Positions 54,524-62,942 of a stretch of 64,000 nt of DNA are shown here, piece after piece. Both the position numbers and the translations under genes were made by a program. Under the pieces are notes generated by a model. The model saw nothing but the letters and a program-made list of their open reading frames with translations. It was not told where the DNA came from and did no database searches. How positions within the stretch are numbered: position 1 is the first letter of the stretch; each line of letters starts with the position of its first letter. The DNA is from Planctomycetota bacterium (GTDB lineage Bacteria > Planctomycetota > UBA1135 > GCA-002686595), in contig JACKHS010000003.1 of NCBI GenBank assembly GCA_020638875.1, positions 124,001 to 188,000 of the forward strand, given 5' to 3'.

Positions 54524-55252
54524 TTACTGGACCGGCACCCAGGTGTTGAGGTCGACGCCCGCGGCGCCCGAGGCGATGTTCGACGACATGTCGGCGGCGG
54601 TGTAGGCCGCGCTCCAGGCCGGACCACCCGCGGCGGCGGTGTACTGCGGGCCGCCGGTGCCACGGTTCGCCGTCTGCAGGAGGTCACCCTCCTGGTTGAT
54701 GAAGAAGCAGCGGTTGCCCGAGTTGCCGACGTTCTGCGGCCAAGCGTAGCTGCACCAGAGGATCTCCGCGTTGTCGGAGCCCGGGAAGGCGCCCGCGTTC
54801 GAGCCACCACCGGCGGCTTCGGCGACGCCCACCGGAACGGCGGCGCCGTCCGGCAGGAAGATCGAGAAGCAGTAACCCGAGCGGGTCACCACGCCGTTGG
54901 CGTCGACGTTGCCGAAGGCGCTCGAGAGCACCGCCGGGTTGAGAGTGTCGGCAGCAGCGCCGGCCGCGGGCACGCCCGCGGCGGAGACACGCATCGGCGT
55001 GGTGCCGGCGAGTTCGGCGAAGTAGCCGTACTCACCGCCACCATCGGCGTCGGTGTCGATGGCCGCGGACGACTGCAGCTGCGCCTGGGCAGACGACAGC
55101 GAGCGCAGGGTCGCGATCGCAGCCGACTCGTTGGCGGCCAAGCGCGCGCTCAGAAGGCGCGGGATGGCGATGCTGGCGATGATCGCGATGATGGCCACCA
55201 CGATCATGAGTTCGATGAGCGTGAAGCCCGCTTTGTTCCGGTTTCGGATCAT
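54524..55252 (-). CDS. Type IV pilin-like (major pilin/pseudopilin) protein
   Basis: A 242-aa class III-signal protein: short basic leader (MIRNRNKAG) then the cleavage/methylation motif GFTLIELMIVVAIIAIIASI with Glu at +5. The remaining sequence has the helix-strand pattern of a pilin, with a Cys pair in the C-terminal half (GYCFSIFLPDG and RCFFINQEGD) and ILWCSYAWPQNV, resembling Planctomycete and Myxococcus-like large pilins. It should be processed by the prepilin peptidase at 62943. It stands alone with its own upstream gap of 341 bases and a terminator behind it, suiting a highly expressed major pilin. ATG at 55252. Confidence 0.9.
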   Translation of the reverse strand: MIRNRNKAGFTLIELMIVVAIIAIIASIAIPRLLSARLAANESAAIATLRSLSSAQAQLQSSAAIDTDADGGGEYGYFAELAGTTPMRVSAAGVPAAGAAADTLNPAVLSSAFGNVDANGVVTRSGYCFSIFLPDGAAVPVGVAEAAGGGSNAGAFPGSDNAEILWCSYAWPQNVGNSGNRCFFINQEGDLLQTANRGTGGPQYTAAAGGPAWSAAYTAADMSSNIASGAAGVDLNTWVPVQ

Positions 55253-55593
55253 AGTGTGGTTGGTTGGCTTTCCCTCGAAGGCCGCCGAGCGCGTGAGCAC
55301 CCGTCGGCCCGTTCCCATGGACGTCGGAGAGGAGGGCCTCTCCTGTGAACCCGCCGGGACGCCCCGGCACGTTCGCCTCTTCACAAAGACTGGCGGGGGC
55401 TCGCGCCGACCCTCCAGGCCACTTCGAGCGGACGGAATCCTGCCCACCCTCGGTGTCGCACGGGGCCTATCGACGCCCTCCGAGCGGGGCCTTGAAGGGA
55501 TCTCGCGAGAATGCGTGGCGCGTTGGGAAGCCCCGAAACGAACGAAGCGGCGCCCCCTCGGGACGCCGCTCCGCGTTCGGTTGCAGGTCTCGG
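55253..55593. other. Gap between pilC and the pilin gene, with pilC terminator
   Basis: 341 bases. AGCGGCG (55546-55552) pairs with CGCCGCT (55564-55570), with three more inner pairs after one mismatch; on the minus strand this hairpin starts 24 bases after the pilC stop and is followed by TTCGTTCGTT, a good intrinsic terminator. The remaining 290 bases must hold the pilin promoter; I looked for a sigma-54 -24/-12 pair and a cyclic-di-GMP riboswitch and found neither. Confidence 0.55.
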
Positions 55594-56832
55594 CTACTTG
55601 CCGGAGAGCTTGCCCACCACGTCGAGGATGGGCATGAACACCGACAGCACGACGCCGCCGACCATGACGCCCATGACCGTGATCAGGATGGGCTCGATCA
55701 GCGAGGTCAGCGACTTCACGGCCGCCTTCACCTGGCCGTCGTAGAACTCGGCGATCTTCTCGAGCAGCGTCTCGAGCGCACCCGAGCGTTCACCGATGGC
55801 GATCATGCGCACGACGAGCGGCGGGAACACGGGCGAGTGCTCCAGCGGTTCGGAGAGCATCTTGCCGGCGCGCACGGACTCGCGCGACGCGAGCACGGCT
55901 TCGGACACGACGCGGTTGCCGGAGGTATCGGCCACGATGTCGAGCGTGCCCATGATCGGCACGCCGGAGCGGATCAGCGTGGCGAAGGTGCGCGAGAAGC
56001 GCGCGAGGGCGACCTTGCGGAAGAGCGGGCCGAAGACCGGCATCTTCAGGAAGGCCTTGTCGTACAGCAACGCGCCCTGCTCGGTCTTCTTGAACGCCGA
56101 GAGGCCGCCGAAGAGCGCGACCATCGCGCCGACACCGATGTACCAGTACGAGCGCATCACGTCCGAGGTCGCGAGCGTGAACTTCGTGATCGCGGGCAGC
56201 TCGCTGTCGAGCGAGTCGAACACCTGCCGGAAGCCGGGCACGATGCCGATCATCAGGAACGCCGTGATGCCGGTCACGAGGACCATCGAGATGACCGGGT
56301 AGGTCATGGCCGACTTGATCTCGCGGCGCAGCTCCTCGGCGGCCTCGAGATAGTCGGCCAGACGGACGAGGATGATGTCCATCTGACCCGAGACCTCGGC
56401 GGCCTTGACCATGCTCACGTAGAGCTCTTCGAAGGCCTTGGGGCAGCACTCCATCGCCGACGACAGGTCCGCGCCGCTGCGCACCTCGCGGATCAGGATC
56501 TCGCAGGTGGCCTTGAACGACGGCGTCTCGGCCTGCTCGGCGAGCACCTCGAGGCCCTCGAGCAGCGAGAGACCCGCGCCGACCATCGTGGCGAGCTGAC
56601 GCGTGAAGAGCACGAGCTCCATGCGCGTCGCGTTGGGCTTGGCGCGGCCGGACGACACGCCGCCGCCGACCTTGCCCTTCTTGCGCCGCGCGCCCGAGGC
56701 CTTCTCGAGGCTCATCACGACGAGGTTCTTGCTGCGCAGCTCGGTCAGCACCTCCTCACGGTCGTTGGCCTCGATGGTCCCTTCGACGGTCTTCCCGCCG
56801 GCGTCCTTGGCTGCGTACTTGAAAGTGGTCAC
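55594..56832 (-). CDS. pilC: PilC/GspF-type inner-membrane platform protein
   Basis: A 412-aa T2SF-family protein with the duplicated domain and three helices. Start: YAAKDAGGKTVEGTIEANDR. Conserved features: LFTRQLATMVGAGLSLLEGL, PKAFEELYVSMVKAAEVSGQ (repeat 1) and FSRTFATLIRSGVPIMGTLD, PPLVVRMIAIGERSGALETL (repeat 2), then EPILITVMGVMVGGVVLSVF. PilC connects the assembly and retraction motors to pilin subunits. It follows pilB after 21 bases and is the last gene of the pilT-pilB-pilC set. Confidence 0.95.
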   Translation of the reverse strand: MTTFKYAAKDAGGKTVEGTIEANDREEVLTELRSKNLVVMSLEKASGARRKKGKVGGGVSSGRAKPNATRMELVLFTRQLATMVGAGLSLLEGLEVLAEQAETPSFKATCEILIREVRSGADLSSAMECCPKAFEELYVSMVKAAEVSGQMDIILVRLADYLEAAEELRREIKSAMTYPVISMVLVTGITAFLMIGIVPGFRQVFDSLDSELPAITKFTLATSDVMRSYWYIGVGAMVALFGGLSAFKKTEQGALLYDKAFLKMPVFGPLFRKVALARFSRTFATLIRSGVPIMGTLDIVADTSGNRVVSEAVLASRESVRAGKMLSEPLEHSPVFPPLVVRMIAIGERSGALETLLEKIAEFYDGQVKAAVKSLTSLIEPILITVMGVMVGGVVLSVFMPILDVVGKLSGK

Positions 56833-56853
56833 GGGATGGTCCTACCGGTTGCG

Positions 56854-58554
56854 TTACTCGTCACCCAGGGTCACGCGCAGGACTTCCTCGAGCGAGGTGA
56901 TCCCACGCAGCGCGTTGAGAACTCCGACGCGACGCAGCGTCAGCATTCCCTGCCGCACCGCCTCGCGCTTGATGTCGTGTACCGAGGCGCTCTCGACGAC
57001 CATGCGTCGAAGGGTCTCCTCGAAGAAGAGGGTCTCGAGGATCGCGAAGCGACCCTTGTAGCCCAGGTTGCAGCGCGGGCAGCCGCGCGGGTTCGGGCCG
57101 AAGAGCTGGCGACCTTCGAGCTCGGACTCGAGGAAGCCGACGTTCAGCAGCTCCTGCTCGGGCACCTCGACGGGTTGCTTGCAGCCCTCGCACAGGCGTC
57201 GGCCCAGGCGTTGCGCGCCGATGCACAGCAGCGAGCTCGACACCATGAACGGGTCGATGCCCATGTCCACCAGTCGCGTGATCGTGCTGGCCGCGTCGTT
57301 GGTGTGGAGCGTGGAGAGCACGAGGTGGCCGGTCAGGGCCGCCTTGACCGCGATGTTGGCAGTCTCGCCGTCACGGATCTCGCCGACCAGCACCACGTCG
57401 GGGTCCTGTCGCAGGATCGAACGCAGCGCGCTCGCGAAGGTCATGCCCCGCTTGTTGTTGACGGCGACCTGGTTGATGCCGTTCATGCGGTACTCGACCG
57501 GGTCCTCGACCGTCGTCACGTTGATCTCGGGCGTCGCGACCTCCTGGACACAGGAGTACAGCGTCGTCGACTTGCCCGAGCCCGTGGGGCCGGTGATGAG
57601 CAGCATCCCGTACGGCGAAGCGATCGCCTCGCGGATGTGCTCCAGCGCCTTCGGCTCGTACCCCATCTTCTCGATGCGCATCGACATCGAGCCGGCGTCG
57701 AGGATACGCAGCACCGCCTTCTCGCCGCCGACCACCGGCAGGAGCGAGAGGCGGAAGTCGATCTGGCGCCCCTCGTAGCGGATCTGGAACTTGCCGTCCT
57801 GCGGCGTGAAGCGCTCGGCGATGTCGAGTTGCGCGAGGATCTTCAGGCGCGAGTTGATCGCCGGCAGCAGCGCCTTGGGCGGCGACATCACGCGGTCGAG
57901 CCGACCGTCGACGCGGAAGCGCACCGAGACGCCCTTGTCGAGCGGCTCGATGTGGATGTCGCTGGCCTTCGCCTTGAGCGCGCGGAGCAGGATCAGGTTG
58001 ACGAGCTTGACCGCCGGCGCGTCGTCGCCCGAGGCGGTGGCGAGGTCGATGTCCTTGGTGTCCTCCTCCACCGACACCTCGATGTCGGTGACGCCGGAGA
58101 CCTCCTCCATCAACTCCTCGACCTGCTTCGAGCCGGCGTTGAACGCGCTCTCGATGGCCTCCTTGATCTCGGCCGGGTGGCTGAGCACCTGCTGGATCTG
58201 GCAGCCGGTGCGGCGGCGCAGGTCGTCGAGCAGCAGCACGTCGAAGGGGTCGCAGACGACGATCGTCAGCACCTCTCCGTTGACCGACAGCGGCAGGATG
58301 GTGTGCTCGATGCACGTCTCGGGCGCGATTCGCTCCAGCGCGCTGCGGTCCGGCACCACGCGCGAGAGGTGGACCGGGGGCAGGTGCGAAGCCCGCCCCA
58401 GGGCCTCGAGGAGCGCGTCCGACGACACGGCCCCGGCGCTGACGAGGTTCTCCAGCAGGTTGCCGCCGCGCGCCTTGGCGGCGGTCCAGTCCTCCTGCGT
58501 GGCGAGCCCGCCGTCGATCAGGACCTTTCGGATCTTGCCCGAGACGACGACCAT
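56854..58554 (-). CDS. pilB: PilB/GspE-type pilus assembly ATPase
   Basis: A 566-aa assembly ATPase: N-terminal MshEN/GspE-N domain (LLEALGRASHLPPVHLSRVV), Walker A ITGPTGSGKSTTLYSC, Asp box RSILRQDPDVVLVGEIRD, His box GHLVLSTLHTNDAASTITRL, then a tetracysteine zinc finger (CEGCKQPVEV ... GCPRCNLGYKGR). It powers pilus extension. Its ATG overlaps the pilT stop by one base (ATGA-type arrangement TGATG), so expression is coupled. The MshEN-like region suggests cyclic-di-GMP responsiveness, inference only. Confidence 0.95.
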   Translation of the reverse strand: MVVVSGKIRKVLIDGGLATQEDWTAAKARGGNLLENLVSAGAVSSDALLEALGRASHLPPVHLSRVVPDRSALERIAPETCIEHTILPLSVNGEVLTIVVCDPFDVLLLDDLRRRTGCQIQQVLSHPAEIKEAIESAFNAGSKQVEELMEEVSGVTDIEVSVEEDTKDIDLATASGDDAPAVKLVNLILLRALKAKASDIHIEPLDKGVSVRFRVDGRLDRVMSPPKALLPAINSRLKILAQLDIAERFTPQDGKFQIRYEGRQIDFRLSLLPVVGGEKAVLRILDAGSMSMRIEKMGYEPKALEHIREAIASPYGMLLITGPTGSGKSTTLYSCVQEVATPEINVTTVEDPVEYRMNGINQVAVNNKRGMTFASALRSILRQDPDVVLVGEIRDGETANIAVKAALTGHLVLSTLHTNDAASTITRLVDMGIDPFMVSSSLLCIGAQRLGRRLCEGCKQPVEVPEQELLNVGFLESELEGRQLFGPNPRGCPRCNLGYKGRFAILETLFFEETLRRMVVESASVHDIKREAVRQGMLTLRRVGVLNALRGITSLEEVLRVTLGDE

Positions 58555-59618
58555 CAGGCAGCCTTGATCAGGTTCTGCAACTCACCGGGATCGCTGAGCG
58601 ACATCTCGGCGTCGACGAGCTTGATCTTCCCTTCGCGCACGAGGTTCGCGAGCGACTGCGCCATCGTGCGCATGCCGAGGCGGCCGCCGGTCTGGATCTG
58701 CGAGTAGAGCTGGTGCGTCTTGCCCTCGCGGATGAGCGCCCGGATGCCGGGCGTGCACGTCATGATCTCGGCGGCCATCGCGCGCCCGCTGCCCTGCGCC
58801 GTCGGCAGGAGCTGCTGCGAGAACACGGCCTCGAGCGAGAACGAGAGTTGCGTCCGCACCTGCGCCTGCTGGTGGGCCGGGAAGACGTCGACGATACGGT
58901 TGACCGTCTGGACGGCGTCCGACGTGTGCAGCGTGCCGAACGTCAAGTGGCCGGTCTCGGCCAGCGTCAGCGCGGCCTCGATCGTCTCGTGGTCACGGAG
59001 CTCGCCGACGAGCACGACGTCCGGGTCCTGACGCAGCACGGAGCGCAGCGCGTTGTGGAAGCTGCGCGTGTCGCCGCCGACCTCACGCTGCGTCACCAGG
59101 CAGTTCTTGTGCTTGTGCGTGAACTCGACCGGGTCCTCGATCGTCACGATGTGCATCTGCCGCGACTGGTTGACGTGGTTGATCATCGCGGCCAGCGAGG
59201 TGGACTTGCCGGAGCCGGTCGCGCCGGTCACGAGGATCAGCCCGGAGCGCAAGCCGCAGATGCGCTTGCAGACGTCGACGGGCATGCCCAGCGCTTCGAA
59301 GCTGGGGATCTCGGTCGGGATGGAGCGCAGCACCGCCGCGACCGAGCCCTGCTGGAAGAAGACGTTGGCACGGAAGCGGCCGTAGCCCTCGAGCCCGAAG
59401 GAACAGTCCAGCTCGTAGTCGCGGTCCAGCGTCGCGATCTGCTCCGAGTTCAACACGCTCGTCGCCAGGCGGCGCGTGTCGTCGGGTTGCAGCGGACCGG
59501 TGTCCACGGGCACGAGCAAACCGTGCAGACGGATGCGCGGCGGGCTGTTGACGGACAGGTGGAGGTCGGAACCACCCTGTCGCACCATCAGCGCCAGGAG
59601 CTCTTCCATCGTGATCAT
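58554..59618 (-). CDS. pilT: PilT-type pilus retraction ATPase
   Basis: A 354-aa retraction ATPase: Walker A LVTGATGSGKSTSLAAMINH, Walker B region RQDPDVVLVGELRD, His box GHLTFGTLHTSDAVQTVNRI with VDVFPAHQQ, and the C-terminal AIREGK-like segment (IRALIREGKTHQLYSQIQTG). The ATG at 59618, preceded by GAGGTG, aligns with other PilT N-termini; the frame is open for another 64 codons without conserved sequence. It heads the pilT-pilB-pilC operon, so retraction and extension motors are made together. Confidence 0.95.
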   Translation of the reverse strand: MITMEELLALMVRQGGSDLHLSVNSPPRIRLHGLLVPVDTGPLQPDDTRRLATSVLNSEQIATLDRDYELDCSFGLEGYGRFRANVFFQQGSVAAVLRSIPTEIPSFEALGMPVDVCKRICGLRSGLILVTGATGSGKSTSLAAMINHVNQSRQMHIVTIEDPVEFTHKHKNCLVTQREVGGDTRSFHNALRSVLRQDPDVVLVGELRDHETIEAALTLAETGHLTFGTLHTSDAVQTVNRIVDVFPAHQQAQVRTQLSFSLEAVFSQQLLPTAQGSGRAMAAEIMTCTPGIRALIREGKTHQLYSQIQTGGRLGMRTMAQSLANLVREGKIKLVDAEMSLSDPGELQNLIKAA

Positions 59619-59838
59619 CGGGGGCACCTCTTCGTCGAGTCGGAGCCGCGAGAGCGCAGACAGGGAGCTCCTCGCCGCCGGACGACCCGACGGGAGACCT
59701 GCTTCGGCGCTGCGGACCACGGCTGTTTCGGGCGCGGGGTCGGGCCGACTGGAGCGGGGCCGCGGAATGACGCCCGAAACCGGACGGGCGCGCGTGGAAC
59801 TTTTTTCCACCCGCGCGAGCGGGCTCCTCCGAAACGCG

Positions 59839-59864
59839 CGAGGGCCCGCCGAAGCGGGCCCTCG
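59839..59864. terminator. TTCG-loop terminator behind the EF-G-like gene
   Basis: CGAGGGCCCGC (59839-59849) pairs with 59854-59864. Read on the minus strand the loop is TTCG, an extra-stable tetraloop, and the stem is followed by CGCGTTTC. It lies about 30 bases past the EF-G-like stop. Confidence 0.75.
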
Positions 59865-59895
59865 TCGACGAGTGGCTAGCCCTGGGGCACGGAGC

Positions 59896-61911
59896 TCACT
59901 CCTCCTCGTGGTGCTTGCCCTCGGTCTTGAGGACCTTGGCCTGCTCGTCGGCCGGCATCGGGGCGTAGCTGGCGAAGGACATGGCGTAGGTCCCCTCGCC
60001 CGAGGTCTGCGACTTCAGGTCGCGGTGATAGGTCTGCATGGTGGACAGCGGCACGTGCGCCTCGATCTTGGTGATCGCGCCGTCGGCCTCCGCCTCCTGG
60101 TTGATCACGTGACCACGACGGTGGCTGGTGATGTCCGAGAAGATCTGCCCGGCGTGGTCCGTCGGCACGTGGATCTCGACGCTCATCACGGGCTCGAGCA
60201 GCACCGGCTTGGCCTTCTCGAAGCCCTCGCGGAAGGCGCGCTTGGCCGCCATCTTGAACGAGGCCTCGTCGGAGTCGACCGCGTGGAACTTGCCGTCGTA
60301 CAGCTCGACCTCGACGTCGACCACGACGCTGTTCGTCAGCACGCCCTCGGCGCACGCCTCGACGATGCCCTTCTCCACGGCGGGGATCAGGTTGCGCGGG
60401 ATGGCGCCGCCGACGACCGCGTCGACGAACTTGTTGCCGGCGCCGCGCTCCACCGGCCGCAGCCGGAGGTAGCACTCGCCGAACTGGCCGCGGCCGCCCG
60501 ACTGCTTCTTGTGCCGGTGGTGGCCCTCGGAAGGCTTGCTGATCGTCTCGCGGAAGGCGATGCGCGGCAGCTTCGTCTCGACCTCGACGCCGTAGCGGCG
60601 CTTGAGGCGGCTCTGGACGACCTGCAGGTGCAGATCGCTCATGCCCGACAGCACCATCTCGTGCGTGGCGGCATCGTGGAGCAGGTGCAGCGTCGGGTCC
60701 TCGGTGACCAGCTTGTGCAGCGCCTCGCCGATCTTCTGCTCGTCGGCGCGGCTCTTCGGGAAGACCGCCATGGAGACCGTCGGCGTGGGCGCGGGCGGCG
60801 CCTCGACGTAGTGCATGACGCCGTCGCCCTCGGTGTAGGGCTCGCCGACGCCGATCTGCTCGACCTTCGAGAAGGCCACGATCTCGCCGGGACCTGCGCT
60901 GGTCACGGGTTGACGCGCCTTGCCGACGAGGTGGAACAGGCCGCCGATCTTCTCCGGCTTCTTCTGACCCGCGCCGTGCACGACCGCGTGGTCCGTCATG
61001 GTGCCCGACCAGATGCGCGCCACGCAGACCTTGCCGACGTGCGCGTCGCTCTTCACGTTGAAGACCGTCGCGACGAGCGGGCCGTCGTCCTCGGGCGTCA
61101 CCGGGTGACCGTCCTCGTCGAAGATCTCGGCCTCGGTCGGAGGCGGCGCGAAGCGGCGGAAGTAGTTGTAGACGTTCTCGACGGCGAGCCCCGACTCGGG
61201 GTTGCAGACGAGCACGGGGATCAGCGCGTTCTTCTCGATCGCGTGCGGCATCAGCTCGTCGAGCTGCTCCTCGGTGAGCGTCTGCGAGTCGAGGTAGTCC
61301 ACCAGGAGCTCCTCGTTCTCGCACGCGTCCATCACGCGGTCCATCAAGCGCTGGCGCCAGATCGAGTCCGCAGCCTCGTAGGTGCGCATCACGCCGCCGA
61401 AGGCCGGGCCCGACGCGTCGGGCAGCAGCACGGGAACGCAGACTTCGCCGAACGCGGCGCGCAGCTCGTCGACGAGGGAGTCGAAGTCCACGTTCTCCGC
61501 GTCGAGGTGCGTCAGGACGACCGCGCGCGGGCGGTGGAGCTCGGCGGCGCGCTCCATCTTCTTGCGCAGGTTGAAGGTGATGCCGGACGTGGCCGAAACC
61601 ACCGCGACGACGAGGTCCGCCGCAAACATCGCGCCTTGCGCCTCGGCGATGAAGTCGGGGTAGCCGGGCGTGTCGAGGAAGTTCCAGTGCTTGCCGCCGT
61701 GCTCCGCGTGCACGAAGGCCGCCTGCAGCGTGTGCTGCTTCTCCTGCTCCTCCGGTTCGGTGTCACAGATGCTGGTGCCTTCGGCGACCGAGCCCTTGCG
61801 CGAGGAAGCCCCGGTGATGTGCGCCAGCGCATCGACCAGGGTCGTCTTGCCCGCGGAGGGGTGGCCGACGAAGGCGATGTTGCGGATCGCCTTGGCTTCT
61901 TGGGATGTCAT
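59896..61911 (-). CDS. Divergent EF-G-like GTPase
   Basis: A 671-aa translational GTPase with the full EF-G layout: G domain (1-270), domain II (290-380, PLVATVFNVKSDAHVGKVCV), domain III, domain IV (SGGRGQFGECYLRLRPVERG) and domain V (SVEIHVPTDHAGQIFSDITS, RRGHV). G1 is GHPSAGKT instead of AHIDAGKT, G3 is DTPGYPDF, but G4 reads LTHLD where NKxD is expected, and the switch I region is shortened. The same pattern marks the EF-G-like (FusA2-type) paralogues found in addition to the canonical EF-G. Its role may be a specialised translocation or recycling factor. A canonical fusA, absent from the window, presumably exists elsewhere. Confidence 0.88.
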   Translation of the reverse strand: MTSQEAKAIRNIAFVGHPSAGKTTLVDALAHITGASSRKGSVAEGTSICDTEPEEQEKQHTLQAAFVHAEHGGKHWNFLDTPGYPDFIAEAQGAMFAADLVVAVVSATSGITFNLRKKMERAAELHRPRAVVLTHLDAENVDFDSLVDELRAAFGEVCVPVLLPDASGPAFGGVMRTYEAADSIWRQRLMDRVMDACENEELLVDYLDSQTLTEEQLDELMPHAIEKNALIPVLVCNPESGLAVENVYNYFRRFAPPPTEAEIFDEDGHPVTPEDDGPLVATVFNVKSDAHVGKVCVARIWSGTMTDHAVVHGAGQKKPEKIGGLFHLVGKARQPVTSAGPGEIVAFSKVEQIGVGEPYTEGDGVMHYVEAPPAPTPTVSMAVFPKSRADEQKIGEALHKLVTEDPTLHLLHDAATHEMVLSGMSDLHLQVVQSRLKRRYGVEVETKLPRIAFRETISKPSEGHHRHKKQSGGRGQFGECYLRLRPVERGAGNKFVDAVVGGAIPRNLIPAVEKGIVEACAEGVLTNSVVVDVEVELYDGKFHAVDSDEASFKMAAKRAFREGFEKAKPVLLEPVMSVEIHVPTDHAGQIFSDITSHRRGHVINQEAEADGAITKIEAHVPLSTMQTYHRDLKSQTSGEGTYAMSFASYAPMPADEQAKVLKTEGKHHEEE

Positions 61912-62018
61912 CGACTTTCGTCCTTACCTGGGAGTTCAGGCCCGCGCGGGGCCCGGTGCGGATCAGGGGCGCGCCATCCTACCCGCGGGCGCCCTCCCCC
62001 GCCCAGCCTTCCCCAACG

Positions 62019-62055
62019 CCGCGAGGGCGGGCCCGTGACGAGCCCGCCCTCGCGG
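62019..62055. terminator. 14-bp-stem terminator behind the OmpA-like gene
   Basis: CCGCGAGGGCGGGC (62019-62032) pairs perfectly with 62042-62055 around 9 bases. On the minus strand it is about 50 bases past the stop of the OmpA-like gene, in the gap before the EF-G-like gene. No T-run. Confidence 0.7.
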
Positions 62056-62106
62056 TGAAGAACTGCGCCGCACTAGTTCGTAGCGCGCGCTGCGCACTCG
62101 CGTCGC

Positions 62107-62802
62107 TCAGCGACGCGCAGCGTGCACCACGATCTCGACGCGACGGTTCTTGGCCTTCGCGGCCGCCGTGGTGCCGGCATCTACGGGACGGTACTGACCG
62201 TAGCCCGCGACGACGCACTGCTCGTCGGCGATGTCGCAGTCCTCCACGAGGAAGGTCAACACCGCGGTCGCGCGCGCGAGCGAGAGCTCACGGTTCGTCT
62301 TGAAGCTCGACTTGCGGATCGGGTCCGTGTCGGTGTGGCCTTCGATCGAGTAGACGCCGTTCGGGTGGTTCTTCTTGAGCACCGCGGCGACCTTGCGCAT
62401 CGCGTCCTTGCCTTCCTTCGACAGGTCGGCCTTGCCCGAACCGAACGTGATCGACGACGGGATCGAGATCACGGCCATGCCGTTGCGATAGCCGTAGTCG
62501 ATGCCCAGCCCGTCCAGCTCCGGCTGGCTCGAGGCCTCGATGGCGTCCTTGTGCTCGCTGATCGTCGAGTTGGCCTCGCGCAGTTGCGCGGCGAGGTCGT
62601 CGATCTGCTGCAGGAGGCCCTGTCGATCGTTCTTGAGCTGAGCGCGCTCCTCGCGCAGCCGCGCGATCTCCTGGTCGCGCTCTTCCATGGCCTTGCGGTA
62701 GGCCTCGGGGCTCGTGCAGGAGCTCGCGCCCAGGCCGACGCAGATGAGTCCGAGCGCGAGGACGCGCTTCCAGGTGGTGGTTCGGTAGTCCAAGCTAGTC
62801 AC
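62107..62802 (-). CDS. OmpA/Pal-like lipoprotein
   Basis: A 231-aa protein: signal segment (RVLALGLICVGLGASSC) with probable lipid-modified Cys29, a coiled coil at about 35-90 (EERDQEIARLREERAQLKND) and an OmpA_C/Pal peptidoglycan-binding domain (VISIPSSITFGSGKADLSKE, VYSIEGHTDTDPIRKSSFKT, NRELSLARATAVLTFL, YGQYRPVDAGTTAAAKAKNR and RRVEIVV). Asp and Arg that bind diaminopimelate are conserved. It would tie the outer membrane to peptidoglycan. Confidence 0.92.
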   Translation of the reverse strand: MTSLDYRTTTWKRVLALGLICVGLGASSCTSPEAYRKAMEERDQEIARLREERAQLKNDRQGLLQQIDDLAAQLREANSTISEHKDAIEASSQPELDGLGIDYGYRNGMAVISIPSSITFGSGKADLSKEGKDAMRKVAAVLKKNHPNGVYSIEGHTDTDPIRKSSFKTNRELSLARATAVLTFLVEDCDIADEQCVVAGYGQYRPVDAGTTAAAKAKNRRVEIVVHAARR

Positions 62803-62923
62803 TCCCTGGAGCGCGGGCGCCGCGCTCCGAGATGGTCCGAGGCCGTGCGGCCCCGCGTCGTGGGTGGTGGGTGTCGAGGGGGGTGGAATCGCCGAGGGCC
62901 GCCCGCCGCGGAGCGGGCCGAAT

Positions 62924-62940
62924 CCCGCGCGCCGCGCGGG
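62924..62940. terminator. Short hairpin at the prepilin peptidase stop
   Basis: CCCGCGC (62924-62930) pairs with GCGCGGG (62934-62940). It lies directly after the prepilin peptidase stop on the minus strand and is followed by ATTCGG; a weak terminator candidate. Confidence 0.4.
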
Positions 62941-62942
62941 TT

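Noticed and set aside
55253..55593. Cyclic-di-GMP riboswitch or sigma-54 promoter ahead of the pilin gene
   Set aside because: Neither the conserved GEMM core nor a GG-N10-GC element could be found by eye.
55345..58707. 1120-residue reading frame antisense to pilC and pilB
   Set aside because: It is the shadow of two well-conserved pilus genes; no start or motif supports it.
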